A stretch of DNA of 50,140 nt from positions 1-50,140 of the forward strand of contig REBS01000105.1 in the NCBI GenBank assembly GCA_007692605.1, in the 5' to 3' direction. This DNA is from Gemmatimonadales bacterium (GTDB taxonomy: Bacteria; Gemmatimonadota; Gemmatimonadetes; Longimicrobiales; Gaopeijiaceae). The notes under the pieces are model-generated. The model was not told where the DNA came from, did not search any database, and worked only from the letters and a program-made list of their open reading frames with translations. Positions 7,814 through 16,535 of the stretch are shown here, piece by piece (the first letter of the stretch is position 1; each line of letters starts with the position of its first letter). A program made the translations under genes and the position numbers.

Positions 7814-10800
7814 GTGACTCTCCGCCCCCTCGTTCCTGCGGCGCTTCTCCACATCGCCATCGTGCTGATGGCGATGTGGGCCGCGACCGATCATCCCCTC
7901 TGGCTTGCCGTCGCGGCGCTGGCGGCGGTCTCGGGCGGATTTCTCCTTGCCGGTCGCCATCCCGCGCCGCGCTGGGCGTTGGCCGGACTCCTGGCGGCGA
8001 TCACCCTGGGGTTCGTCGCCGAGGCCCACCTCCACCGGGTGTCCTCGGACTGGTCGCGACGTGCGGTTCTCTGGGAGGCCGATGTCCGCGAAACGCTGGC
8101 CGAGGAGCTCGACAACCTCCTCCTCGCGGGAGAGGATGCGGCCGCGCGCCTGGTCGCGGAGTTCGAAGGGGAGGACGAACTCGCACCCACGACGCTTCCT
8201 GCGGAGCTGCGCCCGACCGGGGTCGATGCCGTGGGTGTCTTCGGCCCGGGGGGCGAACTGCTGGCCTGGGACGGGAGCCACCAGGGACCGATTCCGCGGA
8301 CGGTCCGGCTCGGACTTCGGCCCTATGCCTACGAAGAGGGAGCGCTCTTCGGCTACCTCTACGTGATTCGCCCCCTTCCCGACGGTCGCGGAACGGCGAT
8401 GGCGGCTACGTTGTTGAGGGCGGATCTTCCCGCCTCGCTCGAAGACGTCACGGGGGACTTCGTATCGCGGTTCTACCGGCAGACCGGAGCGGCGATCCAG
8501 GTCGCGCGTTCCGACCGGGTTCAGGAGGAGAGCGTCTGGGATCTCCGGTGGGCGGGGGACATCCTCTTCTCGGTCACCCTCACGCCCCCTTCGGAGGCGG
8601 CGGTGAGGGAGCGACTGGAGCGGCGCTGGACCGTGGTGGTGCTCTTCCTGCTCCTCCTCTCGTGGGGACTGCTCACCTGGGGTACTCGCCACCGACCGCT
8701 GGGACTCGGGCTGGCCGCCGGCGCCCTGCTGCCCACCCTGGCGATCCTCCCGCTGGGTGCGCTCGCCGGAGGTCCCCGGTTCTTCTCGCCGGCCGACTTC
8801 CTCCTCCCCGGGCCCTTCACCCTCTCCCTCGGTGGCGTCTTCACCCTGGCGGCCGGTGGGGTCTTCCTCCTCGGCTTTCTCCGCCCGGGGGCGATCCGTC
8901 GGATCCCCTCCTGGATTTCGGCGCCGGTCGGGATCGGTCTGGCGCTCGGCCTGATCCTGCTCTTCCGGGAGGGCGCCTCCCGGGATCTCCTCGCGGCGCC
9001 CGAGGCCATCTGGGTCCTCTTTCAGGGAACGGCGGCGCTGGCCCTCTGCGGCCTTCTGCTCCCGGTTCTCCTCGCGGGCCGCAGAGGTGCGCTCGACCTT
9101 CATCGCTGGACCTTCGCGGTCGGGATCACGCTCGCCCTCCTCCTCGGATTCGGTGGGGCCTGGTGGGTCAGGAACACGGCCTCGTTTCCCCTGCTCGCGG
9201 GGCTCCTCTGGGTGGTGCCGCTGGCCCTGGTGACCCATGCCCTGGGGTCGGACGAGCGCTGGCGGACCGGGCTCCTGCGCTGGCTGGCGGTGGTGACCGT
9301 GTCGGGAACGCTCATCCTGCCCTGGGCCTGGGGCGAGCGCGTCGAAGCCCGGATCGCGGTGGCCGAGGAGCGAATCGAGACGCTCGGCACCCGGCCGGAC
9401 CCCTTCCTGGAATTTCTCCTCCTGCGTACCGGAGAGGAGGCCCGGAGCATGGCACAAACCGGACGGGATCCCGTTGAGGTCCTCTACTCCGCCTGGACCG
9501 AGAGCGGTCTGGCCCGCGAAGGGGTACCGGTGTGGCTCACCTGGTGGTCGGCCGAGGGCGTGCCACGAGAGGAACTCCGGATCGGGGTCCCGACCCTCCG
9601 ACCGCGGATTCCCGTGGAACTGATCCTCCAGGCGCTCACGACGGATCGGGTGACGCTGCAGCGCTTCAACCTCTCCGACGCGCACTACATGTCGGCCGCC
9701 TCCGTAGGGGACGGGAGTGTGGTGACCGCGGTCATCCCTCCCCGACGGGGACTGGCCGTGGAGTCTCCGCTCGGGCCGCTGTTCACACCGGCCCGAACCG
9801 AACCCGACCCCCTCGTCCTGATCCCCATCCTGCCCGGCGAGCGCCCGGCCGAGGAGCTCGGGGTGCGGTGGGTGAGCACGCGGGACGGTTTCCAGGGGGA
9901 AACCCAGATCGAGTACCCCGGAGAACTCTACCACGGCCACTACATCCTGGAGCTCCCGGGAGGCCTCCTCCTGGTGGCCCGGGGGTCGCTGCTCCTGCTC
10001 ATCACGTTCGTATTCATCCTCCTTCTCTGGACCGGCGGACGACGGCTCTCGACGGGACCGGGTGACGGCCCGAAGCGAGCGGCTGCGGCCCTCGCCTCGT
10101 TCCGGGGGAGGGTGACCATGGCACTCTTCGCCTTCTTCCTTCTGCCGACCCTCCTGTTCGGCGCCCTGGCATACCAGACGCTCGCGGGGGTGTCGATGCG
10201 GACGGCCGAGGCGCTCGCGGCGCGAGCGGTCGACGACGCCGCCTCGTGGTTCTTCGACGTCGAAGGGGCACTCGACCTGCTGGCTTCGAGGGTCGGGGCC
10301 GACCTCCTCCTCTATGACGGGGGGCAACTGGTGGGAGGCTCGATGCGGGAGCTGGTCGAACTCGGGCTGTACGAGGGATGGCTGCCCCCGTCCATTCAGC
10401 AGGACGTCGGGCGGGGTGAGGAGCTCACGGCCACCAGCATGGCGACGCTGGGGGGGTGGGAGTACGTGGTGGCGTATCAGAGAATTCCCGGGGGGCTGGT
10501 CCTGGCCGCCCCTTCTCCCCTCCAGGCGGGGGCCACCGCCGTCCGGCAGCGCGAGATCGCCGACCTTCTCGGGTTCGCGCTCCTCCTGGGGGCCGGGCTC
10601 TCGGTCCTCCTCGCGCTCGGCGTGGGGCGTGCGCTGACCCGACCCATTCAGACCCTCCAGATCGCCAGCGAGCGTGTGGGGTCCGGGAACATGGGCGTGC
10701 ACCTTCCCGAGGATCGGACCGACGAGTTCGGAGCTGTGTTCTCGGCCTTCAACCGAATGGTGGATCGACTCTCCAGGACGCGGGAAGCCCTGGTCACGAG

Positions 10801-11875
10801 TTCGCGCAGAACCCGGGCGATCGTCGAGGAGGTCGCGACCGGGGTGGTGGCGCTGGACGCACAGGGACGGGTGACGCTGGCGAATCCCCGGGCCGAGGAC
10901 TTGCTCGGAGTACGTCTCGCTCAGGGGCAACCGCTCGCCGGTCCCTCGGAGTCCTCCCGCGCCCTGTTCGGACTGCGCGAATGGACGGAGCGGTACCTGC
11001 GCGACGGTCTCCTCGAGGCCGGCACCGAGATTCCGATCGATGACCGCAGGATCCGGGTCCGGGCGCGGAAGATCTCGAGAGAGGGGCCGCCCGGAGGCGT
11101 GGTTCTGGCCTTCGAAGATGTGACCGATGAACTCAGGACGGAGCGGATTCTGGCATGGGGTGAAATGGCCCAGCAGGTCGCCCACGAGGTGAAGAACCCG
11201 CTCACACCGATCAAGCTCGGCATCCAGCACATCCGACGGGCCTGGCGGGATGGATCCGAGGACTATGACCAGATCCTAGACCGCAACGTCGACGCGATCC
11301 TGCTCGAGATCGACCGGCTCGCCTCGGTGGCGTCGTCCTTCTCCCGCTACGCGGCTCCGTCTCCGGTGGGGACGACCCCGCTCGCGAGGGTCGAGGTCGA
11401 GCGGGTGGTCGGCGAGGTGATCGACCTCTACTCGGCGGGAGAGGGCCCCGTTCGCTTCAGCGCCGATCTGAAGCCCGATCTTCCCCCGGTCCGGGCTCGG
11501 GCGGGAGAGCTGAAGGAGGTGCTCGTGAACCTGCTCGAGAATGCCCGCGCGGCCATCGAGGGGGAGGGGAACGTTCACATCGAGGTCGAGGCCGTGGAGG
11601 GCATGGTGCACCTGCGGGTGCACGACGAGGGGAGCGGGATTCCTCCCGACCTGCGCGCAAAGGTCTTCGAGCCTCACTTCTCGACCCGCACCTCGGGATC
11701 CGGGCTGGGGCTCGCGATCGTACGCCGGCTGGTCGAGTCGTGGGGAGGGCGAGTTCAGCTCGTGCGGAGCTCGGACGAGGGGACCTCGATGGAGATCCGC
11801 CTGGTTCCCTGGATCGATCCGGATCCGGACTCGGCACGAACGGTGCAAGGGGGTGGGACCGAGACGTCGGCTTGA
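7814..11875 (+). CDS. Very large NtrY-like membrane sensor histidine kinase (HAMP-PAS-HisKA-HATPase)
   Basis: A 1353-residue hybrid-free histidine kinase. Three membrane helices in the first 70 residues are followed by a periplasmic segment to about 268, then a block of roughly seven helices (about 270-505), another extracytoplasmic segment, and further helices near 718-742, 770-790 and 918-940. HAMP spans about 940-990 and PAS about 1000-1100. The phosphoacceptor His is H1124 in HEVKNPLTPIKLGIQ, the NtrY type of H-box. The HATPase has N-box N1243 (LLENARAA), the DEGSGIP loop and GSGLGLAIV. The start is GTG at 7814. At about twice the length of typical NtrY, the extra multi-helix sensor block is unusual. 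No receiver gene is adjacent; the NtrX-like regulator at 38181 is a possible partner. Confidence 0.93.
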   Translation: MTLRPLVPAALLHIAIVLMAMWAATDHPLWLAVAALAAVSGGFLLAGRHPAPRWALAGLLAAITLGFVAEAHLHRVSSDWSRRAVLWEADVRETLAEELDNLLLAGEDAAARLVAEFEGEDELAPTTLPAELRPTGVDAVGVFGPGGELLAWDGSHQGPIPRTVRLGLRPYAYEEGALFGYLYVIRPLPDGRGTAMAATLLRADLPASLEDVTGDFVSRFYRQTGAAIQVARSDRVQEESVWDLRWAGDILFSVTLTPPSEAAVRERLERRWTVVVLFLLLLSWGLLTWGTRHRPLGLGLAAGALLPTLAILPLGALAGGPRFFSPADFLLPGPFTLSLGGVFTLAAGGVFLLGFLRPGAIRRIPSWISAPVGIGLALGLILLFREGASRDLLAAPEAIWVLFQGTAALALCGLLLPVLLAGRRGALDLHRWTFAVGITLALLLGFGGAWWVRNTASFPLLAGLLWVVPLALVTHALGSDERWRTGLLRWLAVVTVSGTLILPWAWGERVEARIAVAEERIETLGTRPDPFLEFLLLRTGEEARSMAQTGRDPVEVLYSAWTESGLAREGVPVWLTWWSAEGVPREELRIGVPTLRPRIPVELILQALTTDRVTLQRFNLSDAHYMSAASVGDGSVVTAVIPPRRGLAVESPLGPLFTPARTEPDPLVLIPILPGERPAEELGVRWVSTRDGFQGETQIEYPGELYHGHYILELPGGLLLVARGSLLLLITFVFILLLWTGGRRLSTGPGDGPKRAAAALASFRGRVTMALFAFFLLPTLLFGALAYQTLAGVSMRTAEALAARAVDDAASWFFDVEGALDLLASRVGADLLLYDGGQLVGGSMRELVELGLYEGWLPPSIQQDVGRGEELTATSMATLGGWEYVVAYQRIPGGLVLAAPSPLQAGATAVRQREIADLLGFALLLGAGLSVLLALGVGRALTRPIQTLQIASERVGSGNMGVHLPEDRTDEFGAVFSAFNRMVDRLSRTREALVTSSRRTRAIVEEVATGVVALDAQGRVTLANPRAEDLLGVRLAQGQPLAGPSESSRALFGLREWTERYLRDGLLEAGTEIPIDDRRIRVRARKISREGPPGGVVLAFEDVTDELRTERILAWGEMAQQVAHEVKNPLTPIKLGIQHIRRAWRDGSEDYDQILDRNVDAILLEIDRLASVASSFSRYAAPSPVGTTPLARVEVERVVGEVIDLYSAGEGPVRFSADLKPDLPPVRARAGELKEVLVNLLENARAAIEGEGNVHIEVEAVEGMVHLRVHDEGSGIPPDLRAKVFEPHFSTRTSGSGLGLAIVRRLVESWGGRVQLVRSSDEGTSMEIRLVPWIDPDPDSARTVQGGGTETSA

Positions 11876-11922
11876 GTACCTTTGAAAAAGGACTCGAGTT
11901 ACCCGTTCCCCACTGACTCGGT

Positions 11923-12597
11923 GTGCCCATGTCCGAAGTGGACCGAATCACCCTCGACCCTGGAGCATCCCCTGTCCGAGATCGGCTGCGCACCGGCTCC
12001 GAACGCTCCCCGATGACGCCGAACCAGGTCAGCGGCTGGCTCGAGGAGCACGGCCCCGCGATCGTAGATCGCTGGCTTCTCGAGGTCCGTGCCCGCAGCC
12101 ATGAGGTCGACGGTCCCCTGACCGAGCTGCTTTCCGAATTCCTGGCGCTCATGGTCAGCTTCCTTCCCCCCGCCATGGGACCCTGGAAGGACCATGTGAA
12201 GCCCCTCTTCCAGCAGTCCGCCGAACTCTACGGGAACCTCGCGGCGTTTCGTGGACTCGCGGCGGGTGAGGCCGTCGAAGAGATGCAGTTTCTGCGCGAG
12301 GTCCTCTTCCGGTTCCTGCACGCCCACCCGCCCCAGGGCGCCGAGGGGGGTGTGACGGCCAACATGGGGCTCCGCGAGCTTCTACAGCTCAACCGGATCG
12401 TCGACGAAGGGGTGACCTTCGCGAGCGTCGGCCACATGGACACCCTCTTCTTCAACCTCCTCCACGGGACCGGGGTCACCCGGGAGCCGGAAGGGGCGCT
12501 ACTCGGGGAAATCCGCAAGCAGGTGGAGTCGCTGGCCGAGGAACTCGAGGAGATGCGGCCGCTCGCGGATGCGGGCGATGCCCCGCCCTCGAACTGA
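11923..12597 (+). CDS. RsbRD-N-like helical protein
   Basis: A soluble, all-helical protein of 224 residues. The core from about residue 31 (MTPNQVSGWLEEHGPAIVDR) through WLLEVRAR and ELYGNLAAFRGLAAGEAVEE to FLREVLFRFL resembles the RsbRD N-terminal, non-haem globin-like sensor domain found in stressosome RsbR proteins and at the front of some kinases. No STAS or kinase domain follows, so it would be a free-standing version. GTG at 11923, ATG at 11929 and ATG at 12013 are all possible starts; none has a strong ribosome site. It sits 47 bases after the large kinase and 23 bases before the decarboxylase, which suggests one operon. The family call is tentative. Confidence 0.6.
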   Translation: MPMSEVDRITLDPGASPVRDRLRTGSERSPMTPNQVSGWLEEHGPAIVDRWLLEVRARSHEVDGPLTELLSEFLALMVSFLPPAMGPWKDHVKPLFQQSAELYGNLAAFRGLAAGEAVEEMQFLREVLFRFLHAHPPQGAEGGVTANMGLRELLQLNRIVDEGVTFASVGHMDTLFFNLLHGTGVTREPEGALLGEIRKQVESLAEELEEMRPLADAGDAPPSN

Positions 12598-12620
12598 CCG
12601 CGGTCATCCCGGCCTGACGC

Positions 12621-14195
12621 GTGGATTCTGCCCGAGGGGATCGCGATTTGCCTGAATCCGGAGTGCCGGACCCGGATGGGGATCCGCCGGGGCCGGACAC
12701 CGTCGATCGTCGGCCCGATCCGGCCCTCTCCGGCGACATGCCGCCGGCGGAGTTCCTGCGCTGGATTCGCCGGGCGGCAGAGTGGTCCGCGGAGTATCTC
12801 GACGGGGTCGAGGGGTACCCGGTCCTGTCGCGAGTGGCCCCCGGAGAGCTCTTCGACGCGCTCCCCCCCTCCCCCCCGCGCCGTCCGGAGAGCATGGAGG
12901 CGATCTTCCGCGACCTGGACGCGCTGGTCATGCCCGCCGTCACCCACTGGAATCACCCCGGCTTCCACGGCTATTTCGCGGTCACCGGGTCGGGGCCCGG
13001 GATCATCGGGGAGCTGCTCTCTGCGACGCTGAACATCAACGCGATGGTATGGAAGAGCTCTCCGGCCGGAACCGAGCTCGAAGCGCTGGTCGTGCAGTGG
13101 GCCCGCCGACTCCTGGGGCTCCCGGAGGACTGGTTCGGCGTCATCCAGGACACGGCGTCCACCTCGTCGCTGGTGGGGCTCGCGGCTGCGCGGCATCGCG
13201 CCTATCCGGAGGCCCGCGAGCTGGGGATCTTCGGCCTCCCCCCCGGACGCATCTACACCTCGGTCGAGGCGCACTCCTCGATCGAGAAGGCCGCGCTCAC
13301 CCTGGGGTTCGGCCGGTCCGGGGTCGCGAAGGTCCCGGTCGACGACACCTTCCGGATGCGTCCCGACGCCCTGCGAGGGGCGATCGTGGCCGACCTCGAG
13401 GCAGGGGTGCGACCCGTCGCCATCGTCGCGACCCTCGGGACCACCTCGACGACCTCGATGGACCCGATCGCCGAGATCGCCGAGATCGCCGCCGAGTACG
13501 GGGTTTGGCTACACGTCGACGCCGCCTACGCGGGGTCGGCCGCGATCCTTCCGGAGCTGCGACCCTGGTTCAAGGGCTGGGAGCGGGCGGATTCACTACT
13601 GTTCAATCCCCACAAGTGGCTCTTCACCCCGGTCGACTGCTCGGTCCTCTACTCTCCGCATCCGGAGATCATCCGCGACGCCTTCTCGCTCGTGCCCGAG
13701 TACCTGCGCACCGCCGAGGGGGACGAGGTCGCGAACCTGATGGACTACGGGGTGGCGCTGGGGAGGCGGTTCAGGGCGCTGAAGCTCTGGTTCGTCCTCC
13801 GCTACTTCGGGGCCGAGGGTCTCGAGTTTCGGATCCGGGAGCACATCGAGATGGCCCGGGAGTTCGCCGATCGCATCAAGGCCGCCGAGGGCTGGGAGCT
13901 CGCGGCGCCCGTTCCCTTCGCGACCGTGGTGTTCCGGCGCTCCTCCGGGACCGGGACGGAGACCGGGACCGGGGCCGGGAGTGGCACCGAGGGCGAGGCG
14001 CTTGATCGCCACAATCTGGCGATCATGGACCGGGTCAACGCGTCAGGGGACTCGTTCCTCTCGCACACCCGCGTCGCCGGCCGAGTGGCGCTGCGACTCT
14101 CGGTGGGGAACCTGCGCACGCGCCGGGAGCACCTGGAGCGCTGCTGGGCCCAGCTCCAGCGGGCCGCCCGCGAAGCCCTCCCCGAAACCCCCTGA
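12621..14195 (+). CDS. PLP-dependent group II decarboxylase, aromatic-L-amino-acid decarboxylase type
   Basis: A 524-residue fold-type I PLP enzyme. Visible family runs are HPGFHGYFAVTGSGPGIIGE, WKSSPAGTELEALV, EAHSSIEKAA with the cofactor-stacking His H218, HVDAAYAGSAA with D300 that pairs with the pyridine nitrogen, and NPHKWLF with the Schiff-base lysine K332. These match aromatic L-amino acid, tyrosine and tryptophan decarboxylases. The product would be an aromatic amine and CO2; the exact substrate is not readable. The start is GTG at 12621, and the first 40 residues are acidic and proline-rich. Near residues 444-459 a Gly/Thr repeat (TGTETGTGAGSGTEG) is encoded by a short ggaccg-type DNA repeat, probably a surface loop. 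It is the last gene of the kinase row. Confidence 0.9.
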   Translation: MDSARGDRDLPESGVPDPDGDPPGPDTVDRRPDPALSGDMPPAEFLRWIRRAAEWSAEYLDGVEGYPVLSRVAPGELFDALPPSPPRRPESMEAIFRDLDALVMPAVTHWNHPGFHGYFAVTGSGPGIIGELLSATLNINAMVWKSSPAGTELEALVVQWARRLLGLPEDWFGVIQDTASTSSLVGLAAARHRAYPEARELGIFGLPPGRIYTSVEAHSSIEKAALTLGFGRSGVAKVPVDDTFRMRPDALRGAIVADLEAGVRPVAIVATLGTTSTTSMDPIAEIAEIAAEYGVWLHVDAAYAGSAAILPELRPWFKGWERADSLLFNPHKWLFTPVDCSVLYSPHPEIIRDAFSLVPEYLRTAEGDEVANLMDYGVALGRRFRALKLWFVLRYFGAEGLEFRIREHIEMAREFADRIKAAEGWELAAPVPFATVVFRRSSGTGTETGTGAGSGTEGEALDRHNLAIMDRVNASGDSFLSHTRVAGRVALRLSVGNLRTRREHLERCWAQLQRAAREALPETP

Positions 14196-14398
14196 CGCAG
14201 GGACACCTCCTGGCGGTGGGACACTCCCTCGCGGCGGGACACCGCCTGACCGTGGGAAGCCGCCCTGACGGCGGGGCACCCCCCTGACCGTGGGGACACC
14301 GCCTGACCGTGGGGACACCGCCTGACCGTGGGAAGCCGCCCTGACGGCAGGGCACCCCCCTGACCGTGGGGACACCGCCTGACCGTGGCCCCCTCGCC
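14192..14398. repeat. 18-20 bp degenerate tandem repeat array with a 76-bp higher-order unit
   Basis: About eleven consecutive units begin with ctgac or a variant. The commonest unit is ctgaccgtggggacaccgc, with variants ctgaccgtgggaagccgc and ctgacggcggggcacccc. Units 4-7 (14246-14321) and units 8-11 (from 14322) show the same order of variants, a 76-bp super-repeat with very few changes. The array begins at the last codons of the decarboxylase gene and fills most of the 248-base spacer between two convergent genes. It has no start-to-stop frame that looks like a protein. Confidence 0.92.
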
Positions 14399-14443
14399 GA
14401 GGTGAGCCGGGTGCCCCGGATGCGCTGGGCACGGGGTGGGCGA

Positions 14444-16009
14444 CTATTGGACCCGCAGGAGCTTCCAGTGGATGTCGTCGGAAGTGGCCGTGAGACCCAC
14501 GACGCCTCCGGGGCCCGAGGCATCGATGCGGAAGTACCCTGCGCTGCCCCCTTCATTCTCACTCCGCCGCACCTGGCCGCGTCCGAGAAGCAACGAGCCG
14601 TCCGATCGCCAGCCGAATTCCCCGAACCGAACATCCCAGCTGTTGCGGAAGGTGGGGTTCTGATAGATCGGCGACTCCGTGAGATCGTCCGCCGCTCGAC
14701 TGAGAACCCAGGTGAGGATCGCCTCGATGGGAGTCCAGTCCTCGAGAAGCTCGCGCTGCCGGTTGGCGAGGCTGGCCGGATTGTGCCGCCACCCGTGAAG
14801 CACGCCCTGCGAAATCGCGGCAAAGGCCTCGGAGGAGGGCTCGCCCGCGGCGATCCGTCGGTGGACCTGGTCCATGAGAAAGGCGGCGGAGCGAACATAG
14901 CCCCGCATGAGCTCTCCACCGCGTGGATGCATGACCCGGCTGTAGCGCGTCGCGGCCGTCGAGCCCGACTGATCCCGCCAGTCGTGATTGTCGAAGAGCC
15001 CGATCCCGGCCAACCGTCGAACGAATTCGAACTGGAGGAGGCTGGCGCCTCCCTCGATGGCCCAGACGGGGACGTTGGGGAGGACTCCATGCTGATCGAC
15101 GTGATAGCGGACCTGGTACGCATGGGCCAGCTCGTGAATGACCAGATCGCCCAGGCTGACCGGGGTCCTGCGGCTGGCCGGATCGTTGGGGCTGATCATG
15201 AGAACCGAGCGCGCTTCTCCGTTCAGCAACCACCAGTAGGCCACGCCCACGGCCCCCCGGCGCTCACGGAGCTCGGGATGGATGATCAGCAGGATCTGGC
15301 CGGAGCCATCGCTGGTGATGGGCCGGGCGCCCGGGAAGGCCTCGTGAAGAACCGGGATCCCGACGTCGGCGAAGGAGGCCTTCGCCGAGTCGAGCTGTGC
15401 CAGGGTCCACTCCAGGGTGGGCATCTCGATATCGTCGATCGAGGCGATGACCAGGTACTCGTCCTGGACCTGGTGAACCCGGATGGGGCGCAGGCTGGAA
15501 CTCAGCGGGTCGATCATCTCCCAGACCTCGCCCTCCTCCCAGGGGGTGCCGCGCCGGGTGGGAAGCGGGGACGATGCGGCCCACTCGGGCTCGAAGTCTG
15601 CACCGGGAAGGGTGGACTGCACGATGGGAGGGTGGTGATCCCGGGCATCCAGGTGGGTCGCAGCCTCCGCGGGGGCGATGGGGCGGCGCATGCTTCCGAC
15701 CTCCACCGCGAAGTCCTGGGGTGCGAGTCCCCGCCGGGTGGCCTTGGCTAGCCGGATCCAGCTGTGGTCGGCATAGGCGAGGACGAACTGCGAGCCGCCG
15801 CCGGGGAATTCGAGGCACGCGAGAGAGGAGGCGCCCAGCGAGAGCGACTCGCCCGGCTCCAGCGAGACCCGAACGGGGGGAGGGGTGGTCGCGCTCTCGC
15901 ACGCCTCGGCGACGGGGGCCACGGGGGACCGGTCGCAGGCCGAGGCGGCGAAGATCAGGGGGAGGAGGACCGAGAGGAGGCGCCCCCGACCCGGGGCGGA
16001 GTGGATCAT
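14444..16009 (-). CDS. Secreted lipoprotein with gluzincin-type zinc metallopeptidase motif
   Basis: A protein of about 521 residues. Taking ATG at 16009 gives an N-terminal signal (LLSVLLPLIFAASAC) with a lipobox-like Cys, so it is probably lipid-anchored; the frame extends 57 bases further upstream without benefit. The N-terminal half is beta-rich and unrecognised. In the centre are HELAHAYQ (HExxH) and, about 20 residues later, WAIEGGASLL, the Glu that serves as third zinc ligand in gluzincin and peptidase-MA-like families. The C-terminal part (about 120 residues) looks like a beta-sandwich. The substrate is unknown. The gene stands alone, convergent with the decarboxylase, with repeat-rich spacers on both sides. 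Confidence 0.78.
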   Translation of the reverse strand: MIHSAPGRGRLLSVLLPLIFAASACDRSPVAPVAEACESATTPPPVRVSLEPGESLSLGASSLACLEFPGGGSQFVLAYADHSWIRLAKATRRGLAPQDFAVEVGSMRRPIAPAEAATHLDARDHHPPIVQSTLPGADFEPEWAASSPLPTRRGTPWEEGEVWEMIDPLSSSLRPIRVHQVQDEYLVIASIDDIEMPTLEWTLAQLDSAKASFADVGIPVLHEAFPGARPITSDGSGQILLIIHPELRERRGAVGVAYWWLLNGEARSVLMISPNDPASRRTPVSLGDLVIHELAHAYQVRYHVDQHGVLPNVPVWAIEGGASLLQFEFVRRLAGIGLFDNHDWRDQSGSTAATRYSRVMHPRGGELMRGYVRSAAFLMDQVHRRIAAGEPSSEAFAAISQGVLHGWRHNPASLANRQRELLEDWTPIEAILTWVLSRAADDLTESPIYQNPTFRNSWDVRFGEFGWRSDGSLLLGRGQVRRSENEGGSAGYFRIDASGPGGVVGLTATSDDIHWKLLRVQ

Positions 16010-16182
16010 GCCTTGAACCTGTCGACTGCTCCATTCGCTGTCAAAGAAACGTGGGGCTGCTGCCATGGGAACGGGTCGTTATGTGAGCCGGAAGCCACGA
16101 TGGTCCCTCGCCGGAACAGCCCCCCTTCGAACCCGACGGTGACCGGAAAAGTCGCAAACGTCGCAGCGGAAGAGGCGCATGA

Positions 16183-16213
16183 GATATTTTCGGCGATTAT
16201 CACCGAAAATATC
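16183..16213. promoter_or_regulatory. 11-bp perfect inverted repeat, operator-like (copy 1)
   Basis: The arms gatattttcgg (16183-16193) and ccgaaaatatc (16203-16213) are perfect reverse complements around the 9-base spacer cgattatca. It lies about 190 bases upstream of the metallopeptidase start. The symmetry and the fixed spacer length shared with copy 2 suggest a site for a dimeric DNA-binding protein; the protein is not known. Confidence 0.6.
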
Positions 16214-16248
16214 ACATGGATGCTCACGGCTCTCTGACCCGTGCGCGC

Positions 16249-16271
16249 TTTCCGGTAATAATCGCCGGAAA
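16249..16271. promoter_or_regulatory. 7-bp inverted repeat, operator-like (copy 2)
   Basis: The arms tttccgg (16249-16255) and ccggaaa (16265-16271) surround the 9-base spacer taataatcg. The spacer is nearly the reverse complement of the copy-1 spacer, so the two sites are related and in opposite orientation, with centres 62 bp apart. Single half-sites ccggaaaa (16143-16150) and tttccgg (16309-16315) lie 60 bp further out on each side. Confidence 0.55.
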
Positions 16272-16448
16272 TCCCACTTCCGTCGAATTTTGAGGGACGT
16301 TTGTGCGATTTCCGGCCACCCGATGGCGATCGAGAAGGGAAGAGAAGTGCCTTGTTCTAAAGTTTTTCGCTATAAGGCGGGTGTCGGTGTGTCGATTTGT
16401 TTTGGAAGGTGGGCCTGGTGCACCCTGTCACGGGCAACCGCGGGGCTC

Positions 16449-16535
16449 GGATGGGGCGGGATGCGCCGGCGCCTGGATGCGGCGGGATACAACGGGATGC
16501 GGCAGCGCCCGGATTCGATGGCGTGCGGCGGGATC
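16449..16535. repeat. Degenerate GGAT-led 10/16-bp repeats
   Basis: GGAT recurs at 16449, 16459, 16475, 16485, 16495, 16511 and 16531, so the intervals are 10, 16, 10, 10, 16 and 20. Typical units are ggatgcggcg and ggatgcgccggcgcct. The array lies just beyond the 3' end of pntB. No function can be read from it. Confidence 0.6.

Noticed and set aside
6262..9477. Plus-strand open frame of about 1070 codons crossing two genes
   Set aside because: It runs antisense through a TolC gene and out of frame through the kinase; no motif, signal peptide or ribosome site.
7511..11230. Minus-strand open frame of about 1240 codons opposite the histidine kinase
   Set aside because: The kinase strand shows ordered HAMP, PAS, H-box and ATPase motifs; the opposite frame has none and is low-complexity.
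16143..16315. Short degenerate CRISPR array
   Set aside because: The spacing of about 61 bp is suggestive, but only two full inverted repeats exist, they differ in sequence and orientation, and no cas gene is near.
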